Shown here piece after piece: positions 54,580 through 64,000 of a stretch of DNA of 64,000 nucleotides (position 1 is the first letter of the stretch; each line of letters begins with the position of its first letter). The position numbers were made by a program, and so were the translations under genes. Origin of the DNA: Rhodamnia argentea (taxonomy: Eukaryota > Streptophyta > Magnoliopsida > Myrtales > Myrtaceae); assembly GCF_020921035.1 (NCBI RefSeq), contig NC_063152.1:28581903-28645902 (forward strand). The letters are read 5' to 3'. A model generated the notes under the pieces. That model did no database searches and was not told the origin of the DNA. It worked only from the letters and a program-made list of their open reading frames with translations.

Positions 54580-56158
54580 CGAGGTAAAATCGAGAACCGA
54601 ATCGGCTATTCTTTTCCAGTTTCAGATTTTAGAGTATGCATGACGAATTTTAGATTTCAAAAATTAGGAAACCGATTTCGATCGATATGTTCCAAGTTTC
54701 AAGTGGTGGAATTGCTTGTCCGAACACGAAACCCTGAACAAATCTTTATCTTTTCCTTGTTCTAACTCTTCGCTTGATCTTGATTAATTTCATAACTTCC
54801 TATGACGTTTGTTAATGTTTTTGTAACGTCCTATGATGAGTGTGTAATTTGAAAATTCCATTTCCGACCATATTCATAACTGAGATTTTTACTTTGTTAA
54901 TGTTTCATATGCTTCGGGACCAAAAATATGAGTTGTCGCCATGGATTGTAGCAACAAATTGTGATCAATTAGAAATGATGATTCATTGCAACAGTTCAAT
55001 TAAGAATGCATGTAGACCTAGTAGACTCTACAACTTGTGACACGATAAGTTTCATATCTAAAGTATGCATGGTAGATTTTTTTTTTTTTTTTTTGTGACC
55101 TAGGGAACCCCGCACGGTCGGCGGTAGGGGGTAAACCCCTGGGGGCAACACGTGCTAGCCACCACACACGTGCCATCGGTTAAGTCACCCCGCAATGCCC
55201 CTAGGATTCGAACACTCGACCTTTTGCGAGAGAAAGAGTGCACGAACCCGGCGGCGCCACCCGGTGAGTGGTAGGTATGCATGGTAGATTTCATGTTTCA
55301 AAAGTTGAAGAATCGGTTCCGATGAATAGAGTTCATGTTCCAGGTGAAATCTAAATTGACCTTGGAACTGCTCACCTAGGATACCTCTCGTGATATCACA
55401 AGTTCGAGTTGATTCGTGGCTTGCCCGTGAATTTTTCTAAACAATGTGCTCTCTTCGGTGCTCCTATCACGTTTAGAGAGTCAAGCGATGGGGTTTCGTG
55501 TGAATTGGTTCTAAACCTAAAATCTCGAACTTATCCCATCGGTGTCTACTCGATTTAATAACATCGAAAGCCATCATGTTTACCTTGAAATCGGCCTGGA
55601 ATTGTACTCGTAGGATCCATGATCAATCCAAGAACCTGCTGAGGATTTTTATTTATTTCTGTTTCGTTTGTTTTGTATATACACACGCATCAAACATTAA
55701 TACAATAATTTACGGTTGAGGACAATACGTAAAACATATTCAATTTCAACAAACATTTTCTATTATAGAAAGAAAAAAGAGAAAAAAAACTTTAAGGTTG
55801 TACTCCGGAACTGGCCTTGCAGGTTCTAAGTTCCCAGCTTTGAATCGAACCGGTTAAGGTCAGTTCTCAACATTTAGAATAGGGAATCAAATAAATCAAG
55901 GCAGGTTCCTAGTTTTAAATCGAGGACAACATGTAAGTGTGGGGCCCTTCCGAGATCTATTATAAGGTGGTCTCCCTAATTGGGCCCACCCCCTCTTTAA
56001 TCGATGTGAGCCCAGCCCATTTATCCGGCCAAAGTCAAATGTTGGGTTCATTAGGTTCTGCTCCTCCAACCTAACTAGCCTTGCGGCCGAACACCAATAG
56101 GTTTGCCCGCAAGCAAATGCTCTATGGATGTAGCCTTGACTAAATCAATGAAACTTTA
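54580..56158. repeat. Eroded copies of a GAACCGGTTCC-rich repeat family
   Basis: Phrases such as GAGAACCGAATCGGC, GGAAACCGATTTCG, AGAATCGGTTCCGATG, GAACCGGTTAAGG and CAGGTTCTAAG recur at about 54590-54760, 55300-55345 and 55800-55925. The first two blocks also share AGTATGCATG(G)... and 'TTTCA AAA(A/G)TT'. They look like decayed relatives of the hAT-type element at 56167-56749. No gene was seen in the rest of this stretch. Confidence 0.45.
55080..55274 (-). mobile_element. SINE (tRNA-type) with poly(A) tail and 17-bp target duplication
   Basis: Read on the minus strand, the element starts near CCGGGTGGCGCCGCCGGGTT (A-box region). It has a B-box-like GTGTTCGAATCCTA and ends in ...CCCTAGGTCAC followed by poly(A), seen as poly(T) after the left duplication on the plus strand. 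It is flanked by the perfect 17-bp direct repeat GTATGCATGGTAGATTT at 55063-55079 and 55275-55291. Size (about 195 bp), the pol III boxes, the A-tail and the target duplication together identify a SINE. It has no coding capacity. The intact duplication points to a recent insertion. Confidence 0.82.
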
Positions 56159-56166
56159 CCAACTAC

Positions 56167-56749
56167 TAGGGGTGAGCGTGAGCCGGGTGAGCCGAGTCCA
56201 AACCTAGATCCTAAAACCGATCATGTTATAACCGGTTCCCAGGTTTTAGAATTGAGAACCGACCATATTTGTCTTGGAACCTGTTTTGGAACCGACCCTG
56301 TTTTTTGGTCCGGTTCTAGGGTTTCTTGGAGAACCTATTTTTTTTTTTTTTTAATCAAAATAATATGAGTATTGATGAAATAAGCAATAAAAATTATAAT
56401 CCACCAAAAGCAACAGTCCAAAATATAATAATAGAAAACACAACGAGATAGGAAGAAACATAAAAGCGAGAGGAAGTGAGGGCTATGAGGCAACCATAGG
56501 GCAAGCGACGTTGGACTGGACACTAGGGTTTCTTTTTTATTTTTATTTTTAAAAAAGTAACTAAAAATCGGTTCTAAAATCGATTCGGGTGGGTCTATAC
56601 CTAGAACGGGAAACCGGACCTATTTCAACCGGTTCCCAAAAATTGGAACCAATTCTCGGACCGGTTTGAACAGAAACCGATTCCCGATCCTGTTTTTTGG
56701 GTGGGCCGATCCGAGTTCCGGGTAAATCCGGTCCGGTTGCACACTCCTA
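56167..56749. mobile_element. hAT-type MITE, 583 bp, with 8-bp target duplication
   Basis: Starts TAGGGGTGAGCG and ends GCACACTCCTA, an imperfect terminal inverted repeat of hAT type (TAGGGGTG-like). It is flanked by the perfect 8-bp direct repeat CCAACTAC (56159-56166 and 56750-56757), the target size of hAT transposons. The interior has many ACCGGTTCC/GGAACCGG phrases in inverted order. A poly(T) run and an AT-rich segment (about 56338-56520) do not match the rest and may be a nested insertion. There is no transposase. Confidence 0.78.
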
Positions 56750-56788
56750 CCAACTACTAGTATGCGACAAGCTTTTTTTTCATAGAAT

Positions 56789-57140
56789 GAGTTAATACCA
56801 TAAAAAAAAAACTCCAAATTGATATATAGTGTCCCATTTGCTCCAAATTAATCGATACATCCATGCCACATTTACCCCGATTTAATTTGTATACTACAAC
56901 ATATCCAAAACTAGTACAACCATACCACATTTACCTCAAATCTGCACATCCGTGCCATATTCACCGCTAAAAAAAATTCTCAAATTTACCAAAATTTTGA
57001 GCAAACGTGGCACGAGTATATCTGTTTGGGGGTAAATATGGCACTGTGTCAATCAGTGTGGTACAACTGTACTGGCTTGTGGTAATTTGAGAAAAATGTG
57101 ATACCGATGTATCCGTTTGAAGTTTTAGTGGTATTAACTC
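56789..57140. mobile_element. Inverted-repeat element of about 350 bp, MITE-like
   Basis: The left end GAGTTAATACCATAAAA...ACTCCAAA pairs with the right end TTTGAAGTTTTAGTGGTATTAACTC. Inside, CCATGCCACATTTACC / CCATACCACATTTACC and the inverse GTAAATATGGCAC continue the foldback. I did not find a clear target duplication and see no ORF. Confidence 0.6.
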
Positions 57141-57454
57141 TTGTGGCATTGAGTAAATGGAGTGGCGGACTCATCTGGGACAAGGATGGTCCCACGGATC
57201 TAAACGTGTTTGGTATTGGACGATCGTGTGGTCAACATTTCAGAAACAAGAGAAAACCAAATTGGCCATCCTTCCCGCTCTCGCCTTTACGGGATTCTTC
57301 CCTCCCAGCCGCTCTCTTTACGCATTTACGTGCAGAAGTGTCACAATTTGGTGCAGCCTTTGCTTTTTTGTTGAAATGGACATTCTGAACACGACCTTAT
57401 TGTTAAGTCAAATGGACGTATAATAGAAAAGTATTGAAAAAGAAGAGCTTGGAT

Positions 57455-57825
57455 TAGGGGTGTCAAAAAAGTCCGTGCTGATCCGATCCGACCCTACTTG
57501 GTCCGAAAATTCACCCTAATTTTTTGGCCTTTTGGGCCGGCTTGGTATTGTTAGCATCGGGCTAGGCCGGGCCAGCGCGCTTCTGACTTTTTTTTTTCAC
57601 CAATGTTTTCTTTTTAATTTATCTTATTTTCATTTTTATTTTTTATATTCTTTCATTCGACGGACATGTCAATTGATTTTGATTCAAAAAATAAAAATAA
57701 AATAAAATAAAGAAACCGACCCAATCCGACTTGGCCCGAAGAGGGTTCGGGCCGGGTCGGGCTTGGCATTGTTCAATTTCCGGTCGGCTCAAATCGGGCC
57801 GAGATCCGGCCCGTTGACACTCCTA
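57455..57825. mobile_element. hAT-type MITE, 371 bp, with 8-bp target duplication
   Basis: Starts TAGGGGTGTCAA and ends TTGACACTCCTA, an 11-of-12 terminal inverted repeat typical of hAT elements. It is flanked by the perfect 8-bp repeat GCTTGGAT (57447-57454 and 57826-57833). Both arms are rich in GGGCCGG/CCGACCC phrases, and the centre is an AT-rich stretch near 57590-57710. No transposase is encoded. Confidence 0.82.
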
Positions 57826-58159
57826 GCTTGGATATTTTCGGGTTCTTCTCTTTGGCGTTATATTCCTTAAATGATGTTTAAATTGAAACTTAAATGACCA
57901 TATCTCCTCATCCATTACCTAAATATTGCAGATTAATTAAAGCTTGTGGAGTCCCCCATTCATTTGTTTTTCATAAGTTTTATTTCGAGTCGGATGGGTT
58001 TCGCGCATAAATATTCGACGTGCAATAATCTCAAAATTAGAAAATAAAAACCGACACAATGTACATAAATAGTTTCGGACGAAGAGTTGCTGAGTTAACA
58101 AAAAGTGCTATAATTTATTTTAGCTAAATAAACATTAAGTATTTGCAAGAAGGAGATGA

Positions 58160-58330
58160 ACATCGTATTGCGGTGCCTTTGTTTTCGCAAAAAATGAATG
58201 ATTCGAAAGATATTCGCATAAAGAAATGAACGGAAGAAAAATGTTCTTATTGTCCATGTTGGATCGCTTGAAAAACTGAATAAAGGAGAAAAAAAATCCT
58301 CATTCTCCACGAAAATGTGATAATGAAAAT
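58160..58330. mobile_element. Fragment related to the MITE at 3265-3508
   Basis: TTTGTTTTCGCAAAAAATGA followed by ATGATTCGAAAGATATTCGC closely resembles the left end of the element at 3265-3508. The opposite arm is not clear, so this is probably a partial or diverged copy. Confidence 0.4.
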
Positions 58331-58645
58331 GTACTTTGTAGTGAATAATAACTTCAAATTACTATTTTTTAAAAAAATATAATTTTTTAAATCATTTATG
58401 AGCCACTAATGCAAAGCATCTTACATTTGCCCCGAAATTTGATTTTAATCTGACGTCGGCAAATGCATGTGATCCACGTGGAACAGGGTCGCAACATAAA
58501 GTCGTGCGACGCGCGACACGTGATTATGTACTTTGGCTTTTTCCCTCTGGTCGTTTCAACTGTTCCCCGCACCGGAAACGGAAAGCGAAGCGAATCGACT
58601 ATCATTGCGGCTGCGATTGCCTCCACTCCTGCTCGCCACTCGCGC

Positions 58646-58774
58646 ATGGATTCACAGTCAGGTGATTCGTCTCCATCCATATGGAAAAACCACTCCGTTG
58701 ATCTTTCTGTTTTTCTGCATTCGTTTCGTGGCTCGAGCTCGGAAACTGAAGCAGGGACATGGAAATGAGAGAGC

Positions 58775-58811
<37 letters not shown>

Positions 58812-61800
58812 TCGCTCGTTGCCTGATCTAATTAGAGGAAACGCCGCATGCGATCTCGGTTCTCTGATTCTTTTGCGCGTTCCGATTGTGACTTCGCTGA
58901 GTTCATCTGTGTCGTCGCAGTGGCCGAGTTCTTGGGCTGCGTCCCCTTGCTGCAGAAGCTGTCGACTTCGTCTCTCCGGAAAATCGCCGATGCCGTGACG
59001 TTCCAGCACTTTGGTAAACGTTCTCCTTCTCACTTACTTTGCTTCTTGTGGGCTATATTGGACGTACAATTGATTTCAGGGACGTGCGGGGTGAGTCGTG
59101 ATTGACATTTGCGATTAGTGATCTGGGGCAGCTGAAGTATAGTCGGAGACGCGGTGAACCGTGAATCGGTGGTCGTTTAATCGGACTATGTGATGTTGAG
59201 TAATTTATTTTTCTTGGGTTTCTCTTCGTGCGTGCGTGATGGATAAGGAATAGAGTGTTTTCCTTTTGCCGGTGTTTTAAGAGTGCTTGCTGATTTATGG
59301 ACGTGCAGATAAAGGAGCCTACGTTGTTCACGAAGGAGATGTTGGGAAAGGAGTGTACTTTATCTGGGAGGGCGAGGTGAATTTGTTTGCACCGCTTTTG
59401 TCAATCCAATGAATGTGCTGCGGAGATTGAATGTCCCACTTACTCGGTGCTAACATAACAGGCTGAAGTCTCTGGACCGGTTGACTCAGAGGACCCTGAT
59501 TTCCACTTGAGTAAATATGATTATTTTGGCCACGGTGGGATACTGAGTTTCTTCTCTCGTGTTTATCGGGGATTGTGATTGCTTGTGTTTAACAGTTCTA
59601 ATCTGCATCACCGTTTTTGTGATGTGTCCATTAATGTAACTGATAGCCTAATGTTTGATCATTTCTTTCAGGACAATGGCTGAAATAATGTACGACCTCA
59701 CTAATCTTAGATTCTGTTCTAGACAACGACATCATTTTTTCCTTCTTGAAACTTCAAGTTTATTTGACGTGTGTGCGTGTGTATATCTTCATCTCTGCAT
59801 CTATATTTACTTCGATTAGATAGGGACATGTGAGTAAAGTTTTTTCAGACTGAGATAGCAGGGACATGATATGATGTGGGTTTAAATCCATCTAATCTAT
59901 ATGTCCCTGTTATTTGTCAACACTAGCATTAGAAGGCCGGCTTTGGCTTCCTAAAGTGTCTATTTTGGTTGCGTTAACGACTGTCTTCAATTTAATCATT
60001 TCAGGTACAGCAATATCGGTTCACGCTGCTAATATAATTGCTTTGTCAAAGGTGACTGCTTGTTTCCTCTTTGCATTCTCTTCTAGTTCTATTCTGGCTG
60101 CTATAGTTTATAACAATGGAGCTTTAATTTTGATCGGCAGCTTACCTGCTTAGTGCTACCACATGAGCACTGCCATTTGCTACAGCCCAAGTCAATATGG
60201 AGTTCAGATGAAACTAATGAGACGTGCAGTCTTGTTGAGCGTATATTACACCTGGAACCCATAGAAGTATGTTTCTAATAGTTGTGTAAAGGTCTCTTTT
60301 CATTTTTAAACCTCATTTTTGTGCTAAATTAATCATTGATATTCTCTCATGCTTGGCTGGTAAACAGTTGATGCTTGAACATCCCACTTGTCCATATGCC
60401 ATGGGAAAATTTGAATCGAACTTGTTTAGATCACATTATTCAGTACTTCTTCCCTGGAACCATTATCCTGGCTGATAACTGCTACAGGACTGTTACAGAG
60501 TAGCTGCTTAGTGGTGCCACATGACTATGAATGTTTTCAAAGAACTGTAACTTGAGAAAAATCGGTCAAACATTAGATGGCCTAATGATATATTGGCACA
60601 ACAACCAGTTATATCAAGAGTTGTCCTCTTTTGGAATTATCTATAGCTACCACATTTTCCAGTTCTTCCCCATTTCCTATGTTTCTTGCTGTCCTATGTT
60701 CCTTTAAGTTGAATCTAGTGATGTAGTTCCTTTTTATTGTCAATGACGATACCAAATGATCTGTCTCATTGTCCATTGCTTACACAGTTCTTATGTGACA
60801 GAATCCAATGCACTACTTGATATGCTTTGTGTCCCTTGAAGATGTTAAGAAAAGAAAATTTCTAGCTTCCATGAACATGTTTTGCATGTGCGTGTGCATG
60901 TTATTCTTGGAAACGAGGTTTACATCGCATGCCCATATTTCATCTTAGAGGTCTCTAATTACTGTTTAAAGTTTTGCGACACATGATAAAATTAAATGTG
61001 GGACAGCAGATAGCTGGTCTTTATCCGTGAATAAGTTGTTATTACATGTTTGTTTTGAAGGTTAACATATTTCAAGGGATCACTTTGCCGGAGGCACCGA
61101 GATTTGGGAAAGTCTTTGGCGGGCAGTTGATTGCACAGGCATAATTAACCATTTAACCTATCTTTTCTGAAGTACTGAACGAGTGGTAGATGGTGATATT
61201 GGTGTTTTCCTATCATGATGTAGCAACACGTGGCAATAGATGGTTTATATCCTATTCCTATGTGAAAGAAATCCTTTCTGGCTTGTGGAGTTTTAATGTC
61301 TATAATCATTGATTCATGTGCATTACAATTGACATTTACCAATTTTTACTTGATTGCAATATGCAATATGCTTAAGCTGTTAGACCATTGATTTCCTGTC
61401 CGTACAATTCCAGATATTACAAACTTACAAAAGCATTTAGTTTCTCTGTTGATTGAGTGGCAGTTATTGTCATTCTGACTCACAATTTTTCTTTCCTTTC
61501 TCTTTTATAGCTTTCATTTAGTACTTAATTTCAAGTCTCCCGTGGCGATTTCTTCCCTTCAGAAGGACATCTGTACTTCTGAAATCCTTCGTCCATTTTC
61601 AGTAATAAATAGTTGACAGAAGATGATATATGTCTTGTCTGATCAGTCTTGTAGTTTGCCTTAGCAAGGTTGTTGTAGATTCACATCCCATTACATTTAC
61701 TATTAGATCTAGAAATAGCTTGCTCGACATAAACCTATATATGATCTTGACTATATTTTAGTGCTGCATCATGTAGATTTATCTCTTCATCTCACTTCGA

Positions 61801-64000
61801 AGCTGATTGTGGTAGTGTACTTTATGTTTATTTGAAGGCAGCTATGGTGATCCTAATCAGTATGAGTTCTTGATAATGCAGGCTGCAGCTGCAGCTTCGA
61901 AAACTGTTGACTGTCTTAAGGTTATCCACAGTTTGCATGTTTATTTTCTTCTGGTTGGGGACCTTATTAGTAAGTATTCATCATACATTTTTCATACATT
62001 TTTTGGTACCTAGTAGATTAGTATGCTCGTTGGCTGTTTCCTATCCTTTCTCTTTTTCGTCGAACACATGTGTGCACAAAATTTTTATTCACCTCTTGCA
62101 TTTCTTTCTAAAAAAATTGCAGCGGTATTTAAGGTGTTACAGTTTATCTGATCCCGTAACTGTCAGCTGCTAACAAAACTCATGGACCTTGTCTTAGTCT
62201 TAGACCACCCATTATTGCAATTTTTGTTCTCATTGAGTTGACAAGGTAGAATGAAAAATTGCTTTGGGTACCATTTGACACTCTTACTGCAATTCTATTT
62301 CTGCTTGTCCACAGTGCAACAATATTTATGGAAATTAGAGAATAAGCATTATCAGCTCTTTTCTGGAGATTTGATCTTAGTTGCCTTTGCCTCATGCACG
62401 TTAATGTATGATTGCAGTGCCAGTTGTATTTCTACTTGTGCGCAGTGCAACAGCAGTTTGGAATTTAAGGACATCAGAGAATAAGCATTGTCTACTCTTT
62501 TCTGAAAATTTTGTTCTGAGTTGCTTTGCATCATGCACATTAATGTGTCATTGTAGTGCCAATTATATACCAAGTTCACCGACTACGCGATGGTAAAAAT
62601 TTTGCAACCCGCAAAGTAGATGCAATCCAAACAGGGACAGTCATCTTCACGTTGATTGCTTCATTTCAGGTACTGCTGTTATCTGTTGGATTGGCTATAG
62701 TGTTTTACAGAACATAAAAATTCTCTAGAATTGAATTTCTGTACTTTAAGTGTCATGATATGTTATTGAGTTGAATTTTCTAAAAGGTCAACAGTGAGGA
62801 ACTGCTTAAAAGCATTATCTTATAAGGATGTTCGGGGACCCTTCTATGGGTTTCTGTCATATTTGTAGTTATGGAAATGTGCTCATTGTACTCATTGAAG
62901 TTTCTTATGAACTGAGGTAACAACTATGGTATCTAGGAGACATAAGCGTGTATGATATAAAGATGTAAAAAACCAAACTACAGTCAGTTTGGAGTTTCCG
63001 GATGGATTTGAGGCCATCCTTTAAAGTTTTTGCAAGTATCAAATGGTATAACCGTCGCCCTTTCATGAAGGTTTAGCCATGATGCAAGCATCCGATTTGA
63101 TTGATGATAATCCTGTCGATTATCTAAGGATAATAGAAAGATGCTCTCAGCGTCATGTGATTCTTTTGACTCTGTGTAAACTATTGTACAGGCAGAAGAA
63201 GAAGGATTTGAACATCAGGTCATAATGATGCCATCAGTTCCTGCTCCAGAGACGGTAAGTGAATTAAACACGGCTTTACTGCACTACTTTGCAGTCTCCA
63301 TGTGATGCTTCTTTGATTTTTGAACCCATGCTTGTTGCAGCTTCTGTCAATTGAAGATCTACGAGGAAGGCGTCTTATTGATCCTCGCCTACCCAGGTAA
63401 GGTTATGTACTGTAATAACAATTATAACCTGATGCACACGACGTATTCTAGCCTTTCTGTTCCATTCGTGCACATCCTTTGCTACACCTGAAAAAATCAA
63501 TTGATGGTTTTCATTCTCTATGTTATTGTTGTCCAAAGAAAGTCCAGCAAACCTCCCTCATATTAATCTCCAAGATATGTTCTTGATTGATTCGCCATGA
63601 TAGTTATTACCTGCTGTCTTGATGGTGCCACTTGCATATCTATTTTGAAGACAATCACATGCCTTTGTGTTTGTATGTTGATATCATGTGAATGTTGGCA
63701 ATGTTTCAGGGGTTACCGAAACAAAGTGGCTACGACAAAGTTTATTCCATGGCCTATAGAGATACGATTTTGTGAGCCTAGCAACGCCACCAATCAGACT
63801 GAAACCCCTCCGAGGTTAGGCATAACTTATAGTCGGATACAGAGTTTGTTTGTACAACAGGTTGTGAGGCTGTGATACGTGTTCCATTTTGGATAGAAAT
63901 GTGGCAGTTCATTTGTAGGTAAATTGTCTCATGCCACATCTGAATTACTTCTGATCTGATCATGTGACAGTTTGAGGTACTGGTTCAAAGCAAAAGGGAA
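58646..64000 (+). CDS. ACH2: Acyl-CoA thioesterase II with N-terminal cNMP-binding domain (partial, 3' end outside)
   Basis: Thirteen exons are visible: 58646-58661, 58921-59013, 59309-59376, 59462-59534, 60005-60051, 60141-60266, 61061-61138, 61882-61969, 62557-62669, 63192-63254, 63341-63396, 63710-63814 and 63971 to the window end. They give 318 aa of an expected ~430. The start [19 protein letters not shown] agrees with plant ACH2-type proteins. Residues ~8-125 form a cyclic-nucleotide-binding-like domain ([27 protein letters not shown]). TesB-type hot-dog repeats follow ([16 protein letters not shown] at 161-163; [49 protein letters not shown]). The enzyme cleaves medium and long-chain acyl-CoA, probably in peroxisomes; whether the cNMP domain binds ligand is unknown. 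The first exon codes for only five residues. Intron 7 starts with GC instead of GT. Confidence 0.93.
58777..58809. repeat. (GA)n microsatellite in thioesterase intron 1
   Basis: About 16 uninterrupted GA units between the five-codon first exon and exon 2. Confidence 0.95.
62290..62570 (+). repeat. Tandemly duplicated intron end and splice acceptor in the thioesterase gene
   Basis: Segment 62290-62420 is repeated, with divergence, as 62421-62559. Shared phrases are TTTCTGCTTGT/TTTCTACTTGT, CAGTGCAACA, AGAGAATAAGCATT and CATGCAC(G/A)TTAATGT. Each copy ends in a splice-acceptor-like sequence: ATTGCAG|TGCC at 62418 and ATTGTAG|TGCC at 62557. Only the second joins in the correct frame to exon 9. 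Confidence 0.75.

Noticed and set aside
54160-54765. 201-codon plus-strand frame upstream of the lipase gene
   Set aside because: It runs from the lipase 5' region into repeat-like sequence (GAACCGA phrases); no domain is recognisable.

Overview
The window is nuclear DNA of a flowering plant, almost certainly a core eudicot. Genes are split by many GT-AG introns, the proteins are plant-specific (PRONE RopGEF, BZR1-type beta-amylase, plant MED12, TRM family), and intergenic DNA is AT-rich and full of small transposon relics. The GC-rich cores of some inverted-repeat elements remind me of Myrtaceae repeats, but that taxonomic guess is weak.

Layout. Positions 1-11.3 kb hold no gene I can support. 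They contain a degenerate ~21-bp minisatellite with a piece of Ty1/copia reverse transcriptase (0.5-2.2 kb), several MITE-like inverted-repeat elements, and a ~150-bp tandem array inside one of them (10.7-11.3 kb). From 12.4 kb the window is gene-rich: a TRM/DUF4378 protein (12458-16196, +), Mediator subunit MED12 (20444-31809, +), a PRONE RopGEF (33552-35569, -), a plastid-type beta-amylase close to BAM2 (37277-41279, +), a BZR1-domain beta-amylase close to BAM7 (43659-49488, +), a class 3 lipase of the plant CaM-binding/DAGL-like group (50444-53614, -), and the 5' part of a cNMP-domain acyl-CoA thioesterase (58646 to beyond the window end, +). Between the last two genes, 54.5-58.4 kb is a transposon cluster with a SINE (17-bp target duplication), two hAT-type MITEs (8-bp target duplications) and other inverted-repeat elements.

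Exon models were built by hand from reading frame, splice sites and family similarity. All seven join without frame breaks. Predicted lengths are 908, 2268, 463, 546, 699 and 447 aa for the six complete genes, with 318 aa visible of the last.

From memory, the gene order matches the top of Arabidopsis chromosome 4 (TRM, MED12, RopGEF3, BAM2, lipase, thioesterase). BAM7 lies elsewhere in Arabidopsis, also next to a RopGEF and a TRM gene. The window therefore looks like a less fractionated version of an ancestral block in which BAM2 and BAM7 were tandem neighbours. The two amylases here share six consecutive exons of identical length. Apart from the amylase pair, the genes do not form an obvious functional pathway.
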